Notes: generated by a model from the sequence alone, not told the origin. Positions 12,550 to 23,174 are shown, counted from the first letter of the stretch. The stretch: 64,000 nt of DNA from Sipunculus nudus (GCA_026874595.1 CM049316.1:63965176-64029175); one strand, 5' to 3'. Numbers and translations: made by a program.

Positions 12550-13048
12550 TTCATATCTTTGATATTATTGATTGTATATGTTTTAAACCCAGTCTCGACT
12601 TATTATTTATCCCGTCATGCCTTGAGAAGCTACAGTTTCCGGCATGTCCTCCATCCATTGTTTGTGAACCTTTTTTCAATCCATTCGTTGTTTGTGAAGT
12701 ATCAAGTAGGCACTCCGGACTAAAAGCAGTACTGAGTACTAAACAGACAATTTTTATGGCTTGCAAGTAGTCACCCTGTGGAGAAGACGAAAACCACTTG
12801 ATAAAAAGCTTATTATAACTTGGATGGTAAACTAGGGGTATAGTCGCACAGGGCAGGCGGAGGTCAGAAAGTTATGTTAAAAACGTTCCTTAGCTAATTT
12901 TTTCCCTTATGATTTATGAGTCTTTGTTTGACCTGAGATTTGTGGAAAATTTTTTCATGATTTTTTTAAAATTTAAGTCGATTAAATAAATCGATTGTAA
13001 TACAAGAGTGGATCATACATACGAGTGTGTACAGCTGAGCTATTCAAG
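12550..13048 (+). promoter_or_regulatory. Block U upstream of Galpha exon copy 1
   Basis: It shares with the region before exon copy 4 (39440-39820) the motifs CCCGTCATGCCTT, CCATCCATTG/TATCCATTGATTG, GGCACTCCGG/GCGCTCCGG, ACTAAACA, GGTAAACT, CACAGGG-AGGCGGAGGTC and CATACGNGTGTGT. Its constant position before the start codons suggests promoter and 5' UTR that was duplicated with the exon. No TATA box can be assigned with confidence. Confidence 0.5.
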
Positions 13049-13187
13049 ATGGGATGTTTCGATGAAGAAAAAAATTTGGAAGATAAGGCATTACAAGAAC
13101 GCCATAAAGCTATAGAGAAAGAGCTAAAGAAAGAAAAAGGGCAATACAAGAAAGAGTCCAAAATAACACGTCGGCTCCTAATGCTAG
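13049..13187 (+). CDS. Galpha (s-like) first exon, copy 1
   Basis: It encodes the N-terminus of a heterotrimeric G-protein alpha subunit, which couples receptors to effectors at the plasma membrane. The peptide starts MGCFDEEKNLEDK, with a Gly2/Cys3 acylation-type start. It continues with a highly charged alpha-N helix ([13 protein letters not shown]) and ends with the beta-1 strand TRRLLMLG. The last Gly codon is split after its first base at donor GTAAGT (13188). This phase-1 boundary before the P-loop is the one used by Galpha genes. Length is 139 nt, equal to copy 4. The ATG at 13049 was chosen because it aligns with all four copies. No frame break is visible. SKITRR differs from the canonical ATHR before the strand. 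The P-loop exon was not found. An alternative is a dead partial duplicate. Confidence 0.75.
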
Positions 13188-13215
13188 GTAAGTTTACGTT
13201 TATGTTTATATATAG

Positions 13216-13445
13216 CAGTGATGTAGTCGAGTCCACACAAAACGTGTCCGAGTGTAAGTTGGAGTCCCAGCTACACGAGCCCAAAGGCTATGAAACGAAA
13301 GGAAAGTCTGAGTCCTTTAAGTTTGATAAAATAGAAATTTACCAAGTGTATTAGAAGCGAATTCCAGACTTGTTGGGGATTGCAAACGGAACAAAATCCG
13401 AGTCCTTTAGGTTTGAGTCCAGGTCTTATACAAATCTCCCTATTA
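13216..13445 (+). repeat. GAGTCC-rich dispersed repeat, copy 1
   Basis: It starts CAGTGATGTAGTCGAGT, as at 53778, and continues with spaced GAGTCC/GTCCGAG hexamers. It begins 28 bp after the splice donor of Galpha exon copy 1, so it inserted in the intron. Related reverse copy at 14640-14793. The CAG start is hAT-like, but no matching right end or target duplication could be fixed. Confidence 0.55.
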
Positions 13446-13589
13446 AAAGAAGTTAAAATGGAAATTTGAGACTTGAGTTCTCACTTGAATGTTTAATTAG
13501 GCTACATTTAGCTCCCGATGCATGAGCTTAAGCTTGGTATATGGAGATCTGTTTAATTATCTGTCAGTAGTTTGCATATATAGTTCAAA

Positions 13590-14280
13590 CTAAATAATAA
13601 TAATAAAAATTATATTAATAATAATAACATTAAGTTTTTATAATAATAGAAAGACCATTCTACGATGGTCGGACTCGCAGCACAATTCACACAAACACTA
13701 ATACAAACTTAAAATTTCATGGAACCCTACTCCCTGTGCCTTTCCCTATCCAGCTTTCCTTCTCATCTTTTCTCGCGTGTTTATCCATTGAGACTAACTA
13801 AAGAAAAACATATGATACATATTAATGACCAAAACCTTGCCGAAAGAGATATGTTTTAAGTTGGTGTTAAATAATTTACGATTTTCTAAGTGTATTGGGA
13901 AGCAGAATCAAGACTTTTGGGGTTTTGGAACTTACGGAACGTTCATCGTCTTTTATATTACACTTTGGTACTTTCAGAAGATTTCCGCCAGCCGAACGCA
14001 GCGTACGCAAAGGCCGATATAGGTTATTAATTTTTTAGACAAATATGATGGAAGTGAGCCATCGAAGTGGCGATTAACAAAAAAGGTAATTTTGTATTAT
14101 ATGCATTACTTGAAGGGAAGCCATTGGAGCTGTTTCAGCAGCTGGGTGACATGGTCAGACTTACGCTTCTTATTAATGAGACGCGCAGCATTATTCTGAA
14201 CCGTCTGCAGCCGAGAGACTTGCTCTGCAGGTAACATAGCAAGAACTGAATTACTGTATTCCAGGCGAGATAATTATGTG
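13590..14280 (-). mobile_element. LINE 3' fragment (RT C-terminal region plus AT-rich tail)
   Basis: The minus strand encodes the conserved C-terminal region of CR1/L2-like LINE ORFs: SRLEYSNSVLAMLP, RLQTVQNNAARLI, DHVTQLLKQLQWLPF, then DGSLPSYLSKKLI and finally HQLKTYLFRQGFGH with a stop at 13822-13824. Stops and frame changes interrupt it. An AATAAT-rich tail lies at 13590-13640. The 5' end breaks off near 14280. It belongs to a different LINE lineage from the 8-10 kb element, judging from its C-terminal sequence. Confidence 0.75.
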
Positions 14281-14639
14281 GCGAAAATGTGCCGACAGCA
14301 CGAATTAGTAGGGAGGAAAAGCCGGATGAAGCTCGAGAAAGGCCTCACGTCATATACTACTGATATAATCATACATGGAAAGATTTTAATCAATCTTTAC
14401 ACCGAGATCATTCACGGAAGTTCCGAAAAGGAACAGTGCTGCCACCAACGCTTATGGACTCACTGTCAATCATCCGCAGACGGGGCCTAGATCCAGCATG
14501 CAGGCATAACTTGTCGGTATCAATTTCAGTTTATTGCTAGTCATGCATCCATGATAGTACATCCACAATACAACCCTGTATGCTAATATTAAGTAAAAAG
14601 CACGTGTAAACCAACATTAGTTTTTTTACTACGGAGATT

Positions 14640-14793
14640 TGTACTGGACTAGGACTTGGACTCCGGTTCCAAATGACTCAGACCCGGAGATGCTGGAATC
14701 GAAATTCAAGGACTCGGACCTGGCCTTGGACTCGAATGGCTCGATTCGGACTTGCACCCAGACTCGGATGAGGCTTACTCCACTACATCCCTG
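14640..14793 (-). repeat. GAGTCC-rich dispersed repeat, reverse copy
   Basis: The reverse complement begins CAGGGATGTAGTGGAGTAAGCC and carries spaced GAGTC motifs, matching the start of the copies at 13216 and 53778. Confidence 0.55.
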
Positions 14794-14849
14794 ATCGCGA
14801 TTTATGCTAAACATCTTGAATCCTGACACGACCTTTGTCGTCAGTCGTC

Positions 14850-15165
14850 CCCTTAAGGGAGGAATATCAAAAAGGGAAGCCGTGTGTTATCCTATCCCAT
14901 AGGTAAGGATCTGAAATGGTTTCTCGATTCATTCTGGATATCTCCATTCCAGGCCCGGCTTTTGTCTACAGTTCTCATCTTGAAACGTTTGATCGTTGAT
15001 GATAAACTTCACCTTTTAAATAAATCCACGTCATATATCCCGTCCCTGCTGGCCCTGTTTCTGGCCACGTGCTTCTATAGATCTGAAGTGTTTTGTTTAT
15101 TCTTTACTTCACCTGGTGATCCTGTAACCGCAGTATTTCCGGTTCCTGGACTTGACCCTGGTTGG
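14850..15165 (+). repeat. Segmental duplication block X, copy B
   Basis: It is the partner of 7640-7890, with the same motif order and orientation (AATAAATCCACGTCA, GGCCCTGTTTCTGGCCACGTG). It lies 3.2-3.5 kb upstream of exon copy 2. Confidence 0.75.
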
Positions 15166-15627
15166 CGGCGAGTGAGAGATTGGTCTGTCTCGTGAAGGAC
15201 TTCAGAAAATGGTCTTTTGTATCATTTCTTGGTCATATCATATATTTCCACCGATTATTTTATAATTTTAGATCAGTTGTTAGCTTGCGTTGCCCCTTTC
15301 CAGTGAATGAATGGTTTGCGTCAATATTATATCTCTGGATGAATGCATTTATGGATAATAATTTTTATGTTGTAGTTCTTTATTACAAAGGGCAACGCAA
15401 TGAAGCGGTAAACTGAATCTTCAATGCAATTTAAAAGGGACCACCCATTAAAATCATGAACTTAAATTAACCGGACTGTAGGAGACCTACTTCCTAAAAC
15501 ATTCACTCTTGCAACAAGCTACCCACGAAACCACCCCTTGTTTCCCTCAAATTCGTTATAATCACATTTCAAGCTATTATTGATGGGTACTATCTTGAGT
15601 CCTCTTAGTAAAAAAAGTTTAAAATAT

Positions 15628-15950
15628 CCCTTTGCCTTTTCTGAGTTCAAAGGAGAAAGGATGCCTAGAGCTCACTAATTTAAATAATTTCATTTCCTTC
15701 ATGTAAGTTGTCATGTAAATGAGGGGAGGCATTTGGCATGAGGCATTTATATTAATATTCCTTGTTGTATAATTCAAGAATTCGTAATTAAACGCGGTAA
15801 GCTAATTGATTTTAAAACTAAATATCATTGTCTTTTCTGAGACGCTGCGACTAACAAACCATCTGGAAAATAATCTGGAAACAATTTATCATATATTCCA
15901 AATAAAGAAGGCATGCAATCTATATTATAGTTGACGATGGTCGCACTGGA
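15628..15950 (+). repeat. Segmental duplication block Z, copy B
   Basis: It is near-identical in long stretches to 19499-19810: CTAATTTAAATAATTTC, AAACGCGGT-AGCTAATTGAT and TTTTCTGAGACGCTGCGACTA. It ends with GACGATGGTCGCACTGGA. This end is the uninterrupted form of the site that holds the hAT MITE in the other copy. Confidence 0.85.
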
Positions 15951-15992
15951 CCTTTGAAACGGAATTCCTCTGTGGCCACGCCTTGCTGGTCC

Positions 15993-16400
15993 AGCAAACG
16001 TATTCCAAATCTCATTATGTTATTAAATATTATATTTAGATTTTACATAAAAAGAGCCCAATTCCTGGAGGAAAACATTTTTTCTATCTTTTTTTTCTAT
16101 AAAAACATGAGGTTGTGTAATATGTTCAAAAACTATTGGCACATCTTTGAGCACTGTCAACTTGGCAGTGACTTCACACACTGGGAAATCCCCTGTGACT
16201 AAAAATTCTAGATCTCAGTAAAAACACAGTATTTCTGCCACTGTCAGTCCCAAATTATCAGGAGAGAATAAAAACAGCAGGAAGTAACGTTACTAGATCT
16301 TAGTTGTTGATAAAATTCGGTCCATGATGTCACATGCGTAAGAACCGATCAAATCAGGGCAAAGTCTGGGATCTCAATGAAATCCTTCGTTCACACAAAA
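15993..16400 (+). repeat. Segmental duplication block Y, copy B
   Basis: It is the shorter partner of 11279-12240 and lacks that copy's ~570-bp middle segment. It follows block Z directly. Confidence 0.7.
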
Positions 16401-17479
16401 AACGCACATGGAATATGATAACTTAACCTTCATATGTACGTTTATGGACTTGAACTTTGGGGGAAAATGTAATTGTGGCATACGGGGGGGAAGGGTTATT
16501 TTCCTTATTTCTCCATAAATCCAGAGATGTTTCAAATAATTTTCGAAAGTGCTATTACAGCGCCATCTGTCGGTAATCACGATTGTGTATCACGAGAGAA
16601 AACAGTTTTTTTACTGAGAATAAAGGGCCTCGACCCACACAGCGGAGACTCGGACTCACAAGAGTACGACTCTGCTGTTCAGCAATTGTTGGAGTCAAAA
16701 CCGGACCCCCACAATGCACCGGGGCTCCTTAATACACCAGCGGCGTACGTAGGTACAAATGTAATGAAGAGTACAATGAAGTCCGTTCAAGCGTGTTGGT
16801 TAAGATTTTTTTCCCAAGCAAATTACATAAACATTTATGGAAAAAGTAATATTTTATAAGCACGCGTATGTGAAATTAAAACCGAAGGTTTTTTAGTTTG
16901 AATTTTGTCAGAGGATACAAGTGTTCTCGGCCGTCCGACAGAACCTAATCAGAAGAGATTCGTTTTGAGTAAATAAAAAATACCTTGACCAGCATGTGAT
17001 GCTGCTATTTTGTTCCGTAGCTAGCAGTGCAAGAAGAAGACATACAGTTCCAAATGAGGGTTTAAATTCCTTGAAAGTTGAGTTAAGATAACGCAAATTT
17101 CTCATAACAATATATGTGCACCATTGCACCCATCACGTATTTGCTGCATATTTAGTAGCCACAAGTGGGGCTAGCCTGTTGGCCTACCATGCAACCGGTG
17201 ACGGGCATTCAGCATGTTGAGAGACAGGGGCGGACGATAATGGATAATCGGTTGCACATTACCTTGGAAATAAGGTCAAGGTCAAAAATAAATATCAGGT
17301 GCAGTTCTGTGACCAATGCCTAATATTGTGCCCAAAAGGCAGCTTTGAAAATCAGCCATATTTGTTTTCCATCTGCGTAAAATGGTGAACAAATTATTGA
17401 TATAGAAATAAACTCATCATGATCAGCCTCCTATTAGTCGCCCCTTCCCACCATACGGAAGGAGGCTTAATCACTTGAG

Positions 17480-17705
17480 AGTCATTGGGGATTGAACAGA
17501 CGAGGAATAACATGCTCGGCTCCCTCCGCTGGCGACCCGGGTTCGATCCCCGGCGTGGCTATAAGAATGGTTTGTACAGTGGCCCGTCCAAAACCGATGG
17601 TTTTCTCCGTGTTCTCCGGTCTCCTCCAACTCCAAAGACTACCGAACGCCACCATCTGGGCCATAGAGAGCGCATGGTATTAGTTATAATAATTAGTACA
17701 ATACA
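17480..17705 (+). mobile_element. tRNA-derived SINE
   Basis: A Pol III box B (GGTTCGATCCC, 17540-17550) follows a weakly preserved tRNA-like head (ACATGCTCGGCTCC). It is followed by the SINE body: GTCCAAAACCGATGGTTTTCTCCG, CTCCGGTCTCCTCC and a CGCCACCATCTGGGCC tail with ATAATAATTAGTA. Related degenerate pieces lie at 25245-25372 and, in reverse, at 30625-30800. No cloverleaf can be drawn, so it is not a tRNA gene. Confidence 0.75.
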
Positions 17706-17744
17706 TGGAAAATAAAAAAAATTTATTATTACATAGAGCAAACA

Positions 17745-18405
17745 ACTTCAAAAAGCACCAAGCGTGCATTTAGTAGCATAACTATTTATAGATCTGACTG
17801 TATTTATAGTGAGTCCTTGGCAGTATGAAACTGTGATATACATAGTCGTAAAAACATGATACGCGTGAAAGATAGCGGTTATATAGAATTCACAGTTTGT
17901 TTGTCAACTGTTGTCAGTTGCTAGGGATTATGTATATAGGTACTCTGTGCTTTAGAAAAAAAAACCTGAACGTGCTATAGAAAAAAAATTGCTGAGTAAG
18001 AGGGTCGTTTCACGTGTGGTAAACTCTAATCCGTCCCGCGGGACGTGCCAAAAGTAAAAAGTTCCAGTCGAGTTTTTTGCCCCAGATTTATAATGCCCCC
18101 CCCCCCCCACCCAAAAAAAAACCTGAACGTGCTATAGAAAAAAAGTTGCTTAGTAAGAGGGTCGTTTCATGTGTGGTAAATGCTAATCCGTCCCGCGGGA
18201 CCTGAGTGCCAAGAGTGAAATGTTCCAGTCGATTTTTTTTTTGCCCCAGATTTATAATGCCCCATGATCCACCCGTGACCGGTAAATACAAGAATTCCAT
18301 AGTTTGAGGTGAGCGATTGTGAACGATCCGCCGTAGGAGAGAGTATGTCGTTCGTCATATTAGACCGGTAGTAACATATTTGGGTGTCCAACAAACCCAT
18401 TAATA
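17745..18405 (+). promoter_or_regulatory. Block U upstream of Galpha exon copy 2, with internal duplication
   Basis: It matches 20297-20783 upstream of copy 3 almost throughout: AACATGATACGCGTGAAAG, GTTTGTTTGTCAACTGTTGTCAGTTGCTA, AATCCGTCCCGCGGGAC, and GAGGTGAGCGATTGTGAACG with CATATTAGACCGGTAGTAAC just before the ATG. A ~157-bp part (17964-18119) is repeated in tandem at 18121-18262. The palindromic TCCCGCGGGA is present in both. It is likely a duplicated promoter and 5' UTR. Confidence 0.55.
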
Positions 18406-18535
18406 ATGGGATGTTCCGGTGGTGAGACAACTTTGGAACAAAAGGAAGCCAAGAAACGTCATAAACGTATAGAAAAAGAACTGAAGAGAGATAAAAAGAA
18501 AAACAAAGAACTAGTATATCGGGTCCTCTTGGTCG
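18406..18535 (+). CDS. Galpha-like first exon, copy 2
   Basis: It is a 130-nt exon starting MGCSGGETTLEQKEAKK, with the charged alpha-N helix RHKRIEKELKRDKKKNK and beta-1 strand YRVLLVG. It stops after the first base of the Gly codon at donor GTAAGT (18536), the Galpha phase. It is three codons shorter than copies 1 and 4. It is closest to copy 3, with nine base differences by eye, five of them changing a residue. Its pre-P-loop strand departs from the canonical HRLLLLG, so subfamily assignment is less sure: it could be a divergent Galpha-s relative or resemble q-type N-termini. Frame and splice donor are intact. Confidence 0.7.
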
Positions 18536-18780
18536 GTAAGTTTTCCAGGATTTTTATATTTAGCAACATCTTAATGTACGCCTGATTAATGTGTACAAAT
18601 AACTGAACGATATGTATTTTATTTTAAGATGATCAGACCGAATGCACAGTTCCCTCTTTTTTCCAATATGGCCGACCGAGTTACACGTGCCATATAACGG
18701 TCCACTTCCATACATCCCAAAGCACAAATCTAAGGTTAGTCGCAAAATTTCTAAATATGAGGTCCTAGTACAAAAGCGGA

Positions 18781-18797
18781 ACCCCCCCCCCCCCCCT
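18781..18797. repeat. poly-C tract
   Basis: A run of about 15 C in the intron 250 bp after exon copy 2. Confidence 0.9.
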
Positions 18798-19064
18798 CCA
18801 TCGACTGTTTTATTCATATCCGATGCTAACCCAACAATTAAATCCAAATCCGATTATACCTATTTTGAGTAAAATTGCTACACACTATCCCTTTGAATAA
18901 TAAATGAACCAACGGATCTAAAATCATATTTATTGCAAACAAGGGCAATGTTGATCTGTGAAACAGATCTTGCATGTCCCCCGCCTGATGTGTGATTTTT
19001 TAGAAAAAAGTTGTGAATACCTGTATGAAATGGGTCAGTATCACACAGCCAGATTACCTCTGCA

Positions 19065-19490
19065 ACCTTGAAAACTGCATGAAGGTCATCCATTTTTTTT
19101 TAACCAAACCTGGCCCTTCATGAGGTTCGTCAATGCTGAAAGTTTACCTCAAATTCTTTCCGAGTTTTTACGGTAACATCATTTTAGCATTAACGCCGCT
19201 GTTACCTTGAAAAATGTGTAAAGGTCATCCACGTTCGAATTTGACCTAGCCCTGGATAAGGTGCATTAATGCTGCAAGCTTGGTGACTGTACCTCAAATT
19301 CTTTTAGAGTTATTGCGTTAACATCATTTTAGCATTATTGCCGCTGGACCTTGAATTGTGTCAAGATCATCCATATTCGAACTTGGCCTAGCACTTGATG
19401 TTGTTCATCAATGCTGTAAGTTTGTTGACTGTATCTCAAATACTTTTCGAGTTATTGCGTTGGCAAATGTTGGACGGACGGACGGCACGA
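19065..19490 (+). repeat. Tandem repeat, ~3 units of ~135 bp
   Basis: Three consecutive units carry CCTTGAA, AAGGTCATCCA, TTCGAAYTTGRCCTAGC, CATCAATGCTG-AAG, CCTCAAATTCTTTYCGAG and TTATTGCGTTAACATCATTTTAGCATT in order. The array ends at GGACGGACGGACGG. This is a noncoding minisatellite-like dispersed element. Confidence 0.75.
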
Positions 19491-19498
19491 CGGAAAGA

Positions 19499-19802
19499 CG
19501 AACTTTTCTGAGTTCAAAAGAAAAGGATTTTTAGAGCTCACTAATTTAAATAATTTCTTTTCCTTAATGTAAGTTGTCATGTAATTGAGGGAGGATTTTT
19601 GGCATGAGGCTTTATATATATATATTCCTTGTTGTATAATTTAGGCATTCATAATTAAACGCGGTGAGCTAATTGATTTTAAAATTAAATATCATCGTCT
19701 TTTCTGAGACGCTGCGACTAATTAACCATCTGGGAAAAATAATCAGGAAACAAGTTATAATATATTCTCAATATAAATGGCGTGTTCTCTATATCAATGT
19801 TG
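19499..19802 (+). repeat. Segmental duplication block Z, copy C
   Basis: It is the partner of 15628-15950 in the same orientation. Its right end, at the GACGGTGGT site, is interrupted by the hAT MITE. Confidence 0.85.
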
Positions 19803-19810
19803 ACGGTGGT

Positions 19811-20084
19811 CAGGGGCGTCAATTAAGGGGGGATGGGGGGTATATATACCTCCACTTTTTGGCAAGGGGGGGGATTGCCAATGTAATCACCCCCCCCCCC
19901 CCCACTTTTCAGAGAATAATATCATAATATTGCAAATGAAATATATAAATAAATACATTAAAAGACATTGGATCCATTTACTTAAAAAATGTTATATCTT
20001 AACCTTGCTTTGTATCACAAAAAAAAAAAACTTATTTTCTATTACAATTTTATAATTATTTGAAATATGATTAACATTGGTATG

Positions 20085-20138
<54 letters not shown>

Positions 20139-20283
20139 CACATATATGTAAATATATATATATATATATATATAGTTTAATATGTCACTCAGAGACGCTG
20201 AAAAGTCATATGTGTGTGTGTGTATAAAAATATACAAAGTCATCCCCCCCCCCCCCACCCTGGAAGAAAAATTGACGCCACTG
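19811..20283. mobile_element. hAT MITE, copy 1
   Basis: It begins CAGGGGCGTCAAT and ends ATTGACGCCACTG (inverted: CAGTGGCGTCAAT). It is flanked by a perfect 8-bp direct repeat ACGGTGGT (19803-19810 and 20284-20291). The homologous uninterrupted site occurs in block Z copy B (15934-15950). The 473-bp body has G-rich then C-rich tracts near the ends and long TA runs inside. It has no transposase. The family repeats at 28810-29260. Confidence 0.9.
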
Positions 20284-20296
20284 ACGGTGGTCGCAC

Positions 20297-20783
20297 TGGA
20301 CTAAACAACTTTAAAAAATGCACCCAGCATACATTCAGTAGCATGACTGTATATAGATCTGACTATTTGTAGTGAGTCCTTGACAGTATGTAAGTGTACT
20401 TTACATAATCGTATAAACATGATACGCGTGAAAGTTTGTTTGTCAACTGTTGTCAGTTGCTATAGGGATTATATATTTAAGTACACTGTGGAATAGAAAA
20501 ACGCTGCACCTGCTATAGAAAAAAGCTGCTTAGTATACAAATCGTTACTTGTGTGGTACATGCTAATCCGTCCCGCGGGACCGGAGTGCCAAGAGTAAAA
20601 ATGTCACAGTCGATTTTTTTGGCCCAGTTTTATAAAGCCCCATGATCCACCCGTGAACGGCGATTATGAGAATTCCATAGTTTGAGGTGAGCGATTGTGA
20701 ACGATCCGCCGTAGGACAGAGTATGTGGTTCGTCATATTAGACCGGTAGTAACATATGTGGGTGTCCGACAAACCCATTAATA
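20297..20783 (+). promoter_or_regulatory. Block U upstream of Galpha exon copy 3
   Basis: It is the partner of 17745-18405 and lacks the 157-bp internal duplication. It includes AATCCGTCCCGCGGGAC and the AATCCATAGTTTGAGGTGAGCG-like stretch 100 bp before the ATG. It is presumed promoter and 5' UTR, because it travels with the exon. Confidence 0.55.
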
Positions 20784-20913
20784 ATGGGATGTTTCGGTGG
20801 CGAGACAGCTGTGGAAGAAAAGGAAGCCAAGAAACGTCATAAACGTATAGAGAAAGAACTGAAGCGAGATAAAAAGAAAAACAAAGAACTATTATATCGG
20901 GTCCTCTTGGTAG
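20784..20913 (+). CDS. Galpha-like first exon, copy 3
   Basis: It is a 130-nt exon starting MGCFGGETAVEEKEAKK, with the same alpha-N helix as copy 2 (RHKRIEKELKRDKKKNK) and beta-1 strand LLYRVLLVG. The Gly codon is split at donor GTAAGT (20914). Gly2 and Cys3 suit N-terminal acylation. The first ~30 intron bases (GTAAGTTTGCCAGG, TTTATATTTAGC) are also shared with copies 2 and 4. Only about 2.2 kb separates it from copy 2, too little for a full intervening Galpha gene, and none is seen there. It is thus an alternative first exon or a partial duplicate. Confidence 0.7.
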
Positions 20914-21079
20914 GTAAGTTTGCCAGGATTTTTATATTTAGCCTGATCGATGTCTATAAACAATAGAAGGAGAGTTACTTTATTTTAAGATGATCAGATC
21001 AGTTTCCCCGTATCTGAATATGGCCGACCGAGTTGCACTTGCCATTTCACAGCCCATTTTCACTCATCCCATCATAAAC

Positions 21080-21725
21080 AATGGAAGAATAAATTACAGA
21101 CCGGTTTCCTGTGTCATGTAAAATATTACCGAAAAAAAGTTATTCATAAAATAATGTATCAATGCATAAATTACATCTAGTGTAAAAGTGTTCAATAAAT
21201 GATTATGAAAAAGCATTGATCAAGACCATATGTATTAATGCATACAGGAAACCTACTGTAAAAGCTTTCAACTTGGCTTTAGAAACTCTTTTTTTTCCTG
21301 CAAACACTTGTTTAATGTTTCTGACAGATTACATAAGATAAGACATCGATAATAACATACGCTCTTTACACAGCGCTTTACCTATAGGCCTACTACCTAT
21401 ATCGTAGGCGCAAGATTTCCGCTGCCTCGGGAGCGTAATAAAAACAATGAAGGCAATTTTGTGGAATGGTCATATTGACTTATAAGAGTTGATTCATAAT
21501 TATTATATAACTAATACTATAAAAGCCTTCAACTTGGCTTGAGAAACTCCTTCTCTGCAAACAATTGTTAATTGTTTCTGACAGATTACATAAGATAAGA
21601 CATCGATTATAATAATGATGAAGGCAATTTGTGGAATGGTCATATTGACTTATAAGAGGCGTTCGACACGGCAAATTATAGAATTTTATTGTATATACCA
21701 GAAATGTGCATTGTCAGGAAATAGA
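21080..21725. other. Noncoding repeats
   Basis: A ~110-bp phrase is repeated in tandem here: TACTGTAAAAGCTTTCAACTTGGCTT, CTGCAAACA, TGTTTCTGACAGATTACATAAGATAAGACATCGAT at 21255-21355, and again at 21515-21612. The piece 21360-21445 is an inverted match to 56783-56815 plus 57440-57472. No gene recognised. Confidence 0.6.
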
Positions 21726-22117
21726 CCTCCGCCATGTGGGTGGTCCTTTATGTGGATTACTCCCCTACCTGTGTTTTTATTCACTTGTTGACAAATATTT
21801 TCCCAGGTTCATTGGTGCATAAGCTCCCTAACAAGTGTTTGCGTTCACTTATTGGACCAACATTATCATGTTCAATCGTGCGTATGTGACGGCACATTTG
21901 TGAATATTCCTTGAAGTCCTTCCCGGATGGAGATCATGAGCCGGACTCAAACCAAAAACGAATCTATTCTTTATTGCCCAATTTCCGAGGTGCAATAAAA
22001 ATTCCCTGAGATTCCGCTCATGATTGTGTGAGTTATATTGTGAACAAACACACACACAAATACACACACACGGATACAAACATGAACGGGAATGAACGCA
22101 TACACTCCTGGCGGAGG
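21726..22117 (+). repeat. CCTCCGCCA-family repeat, copy b
   Basis: It starts CCTCCGCCATGTGGG and ends CTCCTGGCGGAGG, so the ends are inverted CCTCCGCCA/TGGCGGAGG. Internal landmarks are GGTTCATTSGTGCATAA, CACATTTGTGAATATTCCTTG, TTCCGCTCATGATTGTGTGAGTTATATTGTGAACAAA and a CACA run. It is probably a nonautonomous DNA element. Confidence 0.75.
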
Positions 22118-22119
22118 CG

Positions 22120-23170
22120 ATAACAGTCTTTGAATTTCTATAATACACTTTTCCTCGCATGATTTCGTACTTCGCGTATAATTGTCTTCTGTTTTATATA
22201 CATAGAGGATTAATCTACGTAAGTCAACAAAAAATCACTGCAGGCGTCCATTCCAAATATTACCAAATTAAAGTATTTAATCATTAAGCATATTTTTATT
22301 TATTTTACTGCACTTTTTTTACTGAACTATTTAGGGGTGTAATTTGATGAAGTGGCATTTAAAAAAAATAAAATGCAAATGTATGGAGTGGTAGTGATAG
22401 GGTCAATTTAACATTAGCCATTAACCTGTATGAACGTTCGGAGGGGGGGGGGTTCTTGGTCAGTATAGCATGCCGATATAAAAAGGGAGGGTCTAGGGAT
22501 GGAGGTCACATGCTGATGACAGTGTCTGGCAATGAAAATAGGTCAGAGTCTTTGACAAGGTCTTGTCAAACACGAAGCTGAAATCCGTCAACTTCATCAA
22601 AAGCCTTTCATATGTCAGATTTGATCTTGGCCGTACGAGGATTTGGGCCTTCTGCTGTGTTCGGTGTTAGTCAATGGCAACAGATGTCGCTGTTGAAATA
22701 GAAATATACAGAAATACATGATACAGAAATATCATGGTGATGTGACACGGAGAAGTGTACACCGAGAACGCCATTTTTATAGTTGAGGACATGTCAAATT
22801 ACAGTAATAGCACATGTCTAAGCTTAGATGGTTAAGGGCCGTAATGACAATGAGATATTTAAAAAAAGGAATTAAACAATGTTAGTGTTTACAAGACAGA
22901 CTGCGGACCCTCGCCCTTTTGATGGATAAAGTTCCTTGTCACTGTTTATGATGCCATCTACCGAGGTAAGACTGAACTGCATTTTAATATTGTTCACCTG
23001 TTAATTCTAAAATAAGCATTCTTTATCCTGATTTCCTTTGAAGCCTGGGTCGGCTTTTTCCCCTCTTTCCGACCTAAACAGTCTTGTAAATAAAACAGGC
23101 TAAAAGTGATTTTTTTTATATTGGAAAAGTTGAATGTAATCATTAATCTCCAGAAATAAAAAAGGACAGC
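22120..23170. other. No gene recognised
   Basis: AT-rich sequence with a short G run at 22442-22451. No motif recognised. Confidence 0.4.
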
Positions 23171-23174
23171 TACT

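Noticed and set aside
13208..13583. ATATATAG on both sides as a target duplication of the GAGTCC repeat
   Set aside because: The sequence before the right 8-mer does not end in a CTG-type terminus, and an AT-rich 8-mer recurs easily by chance.
16473..16859. 128-codon plus frame with an acidic segment
   Set aside because: It straddles different repeat-derived segments and shows no domain or splice context.
17485..17715. Overlapping frames on both strands at 17.5 kb; possible tRNA gene
   Set aside because: They lie in the SINE body. Only box B is clear and no acceptor stem pairs, so neither a protein nor a tRNA gene.
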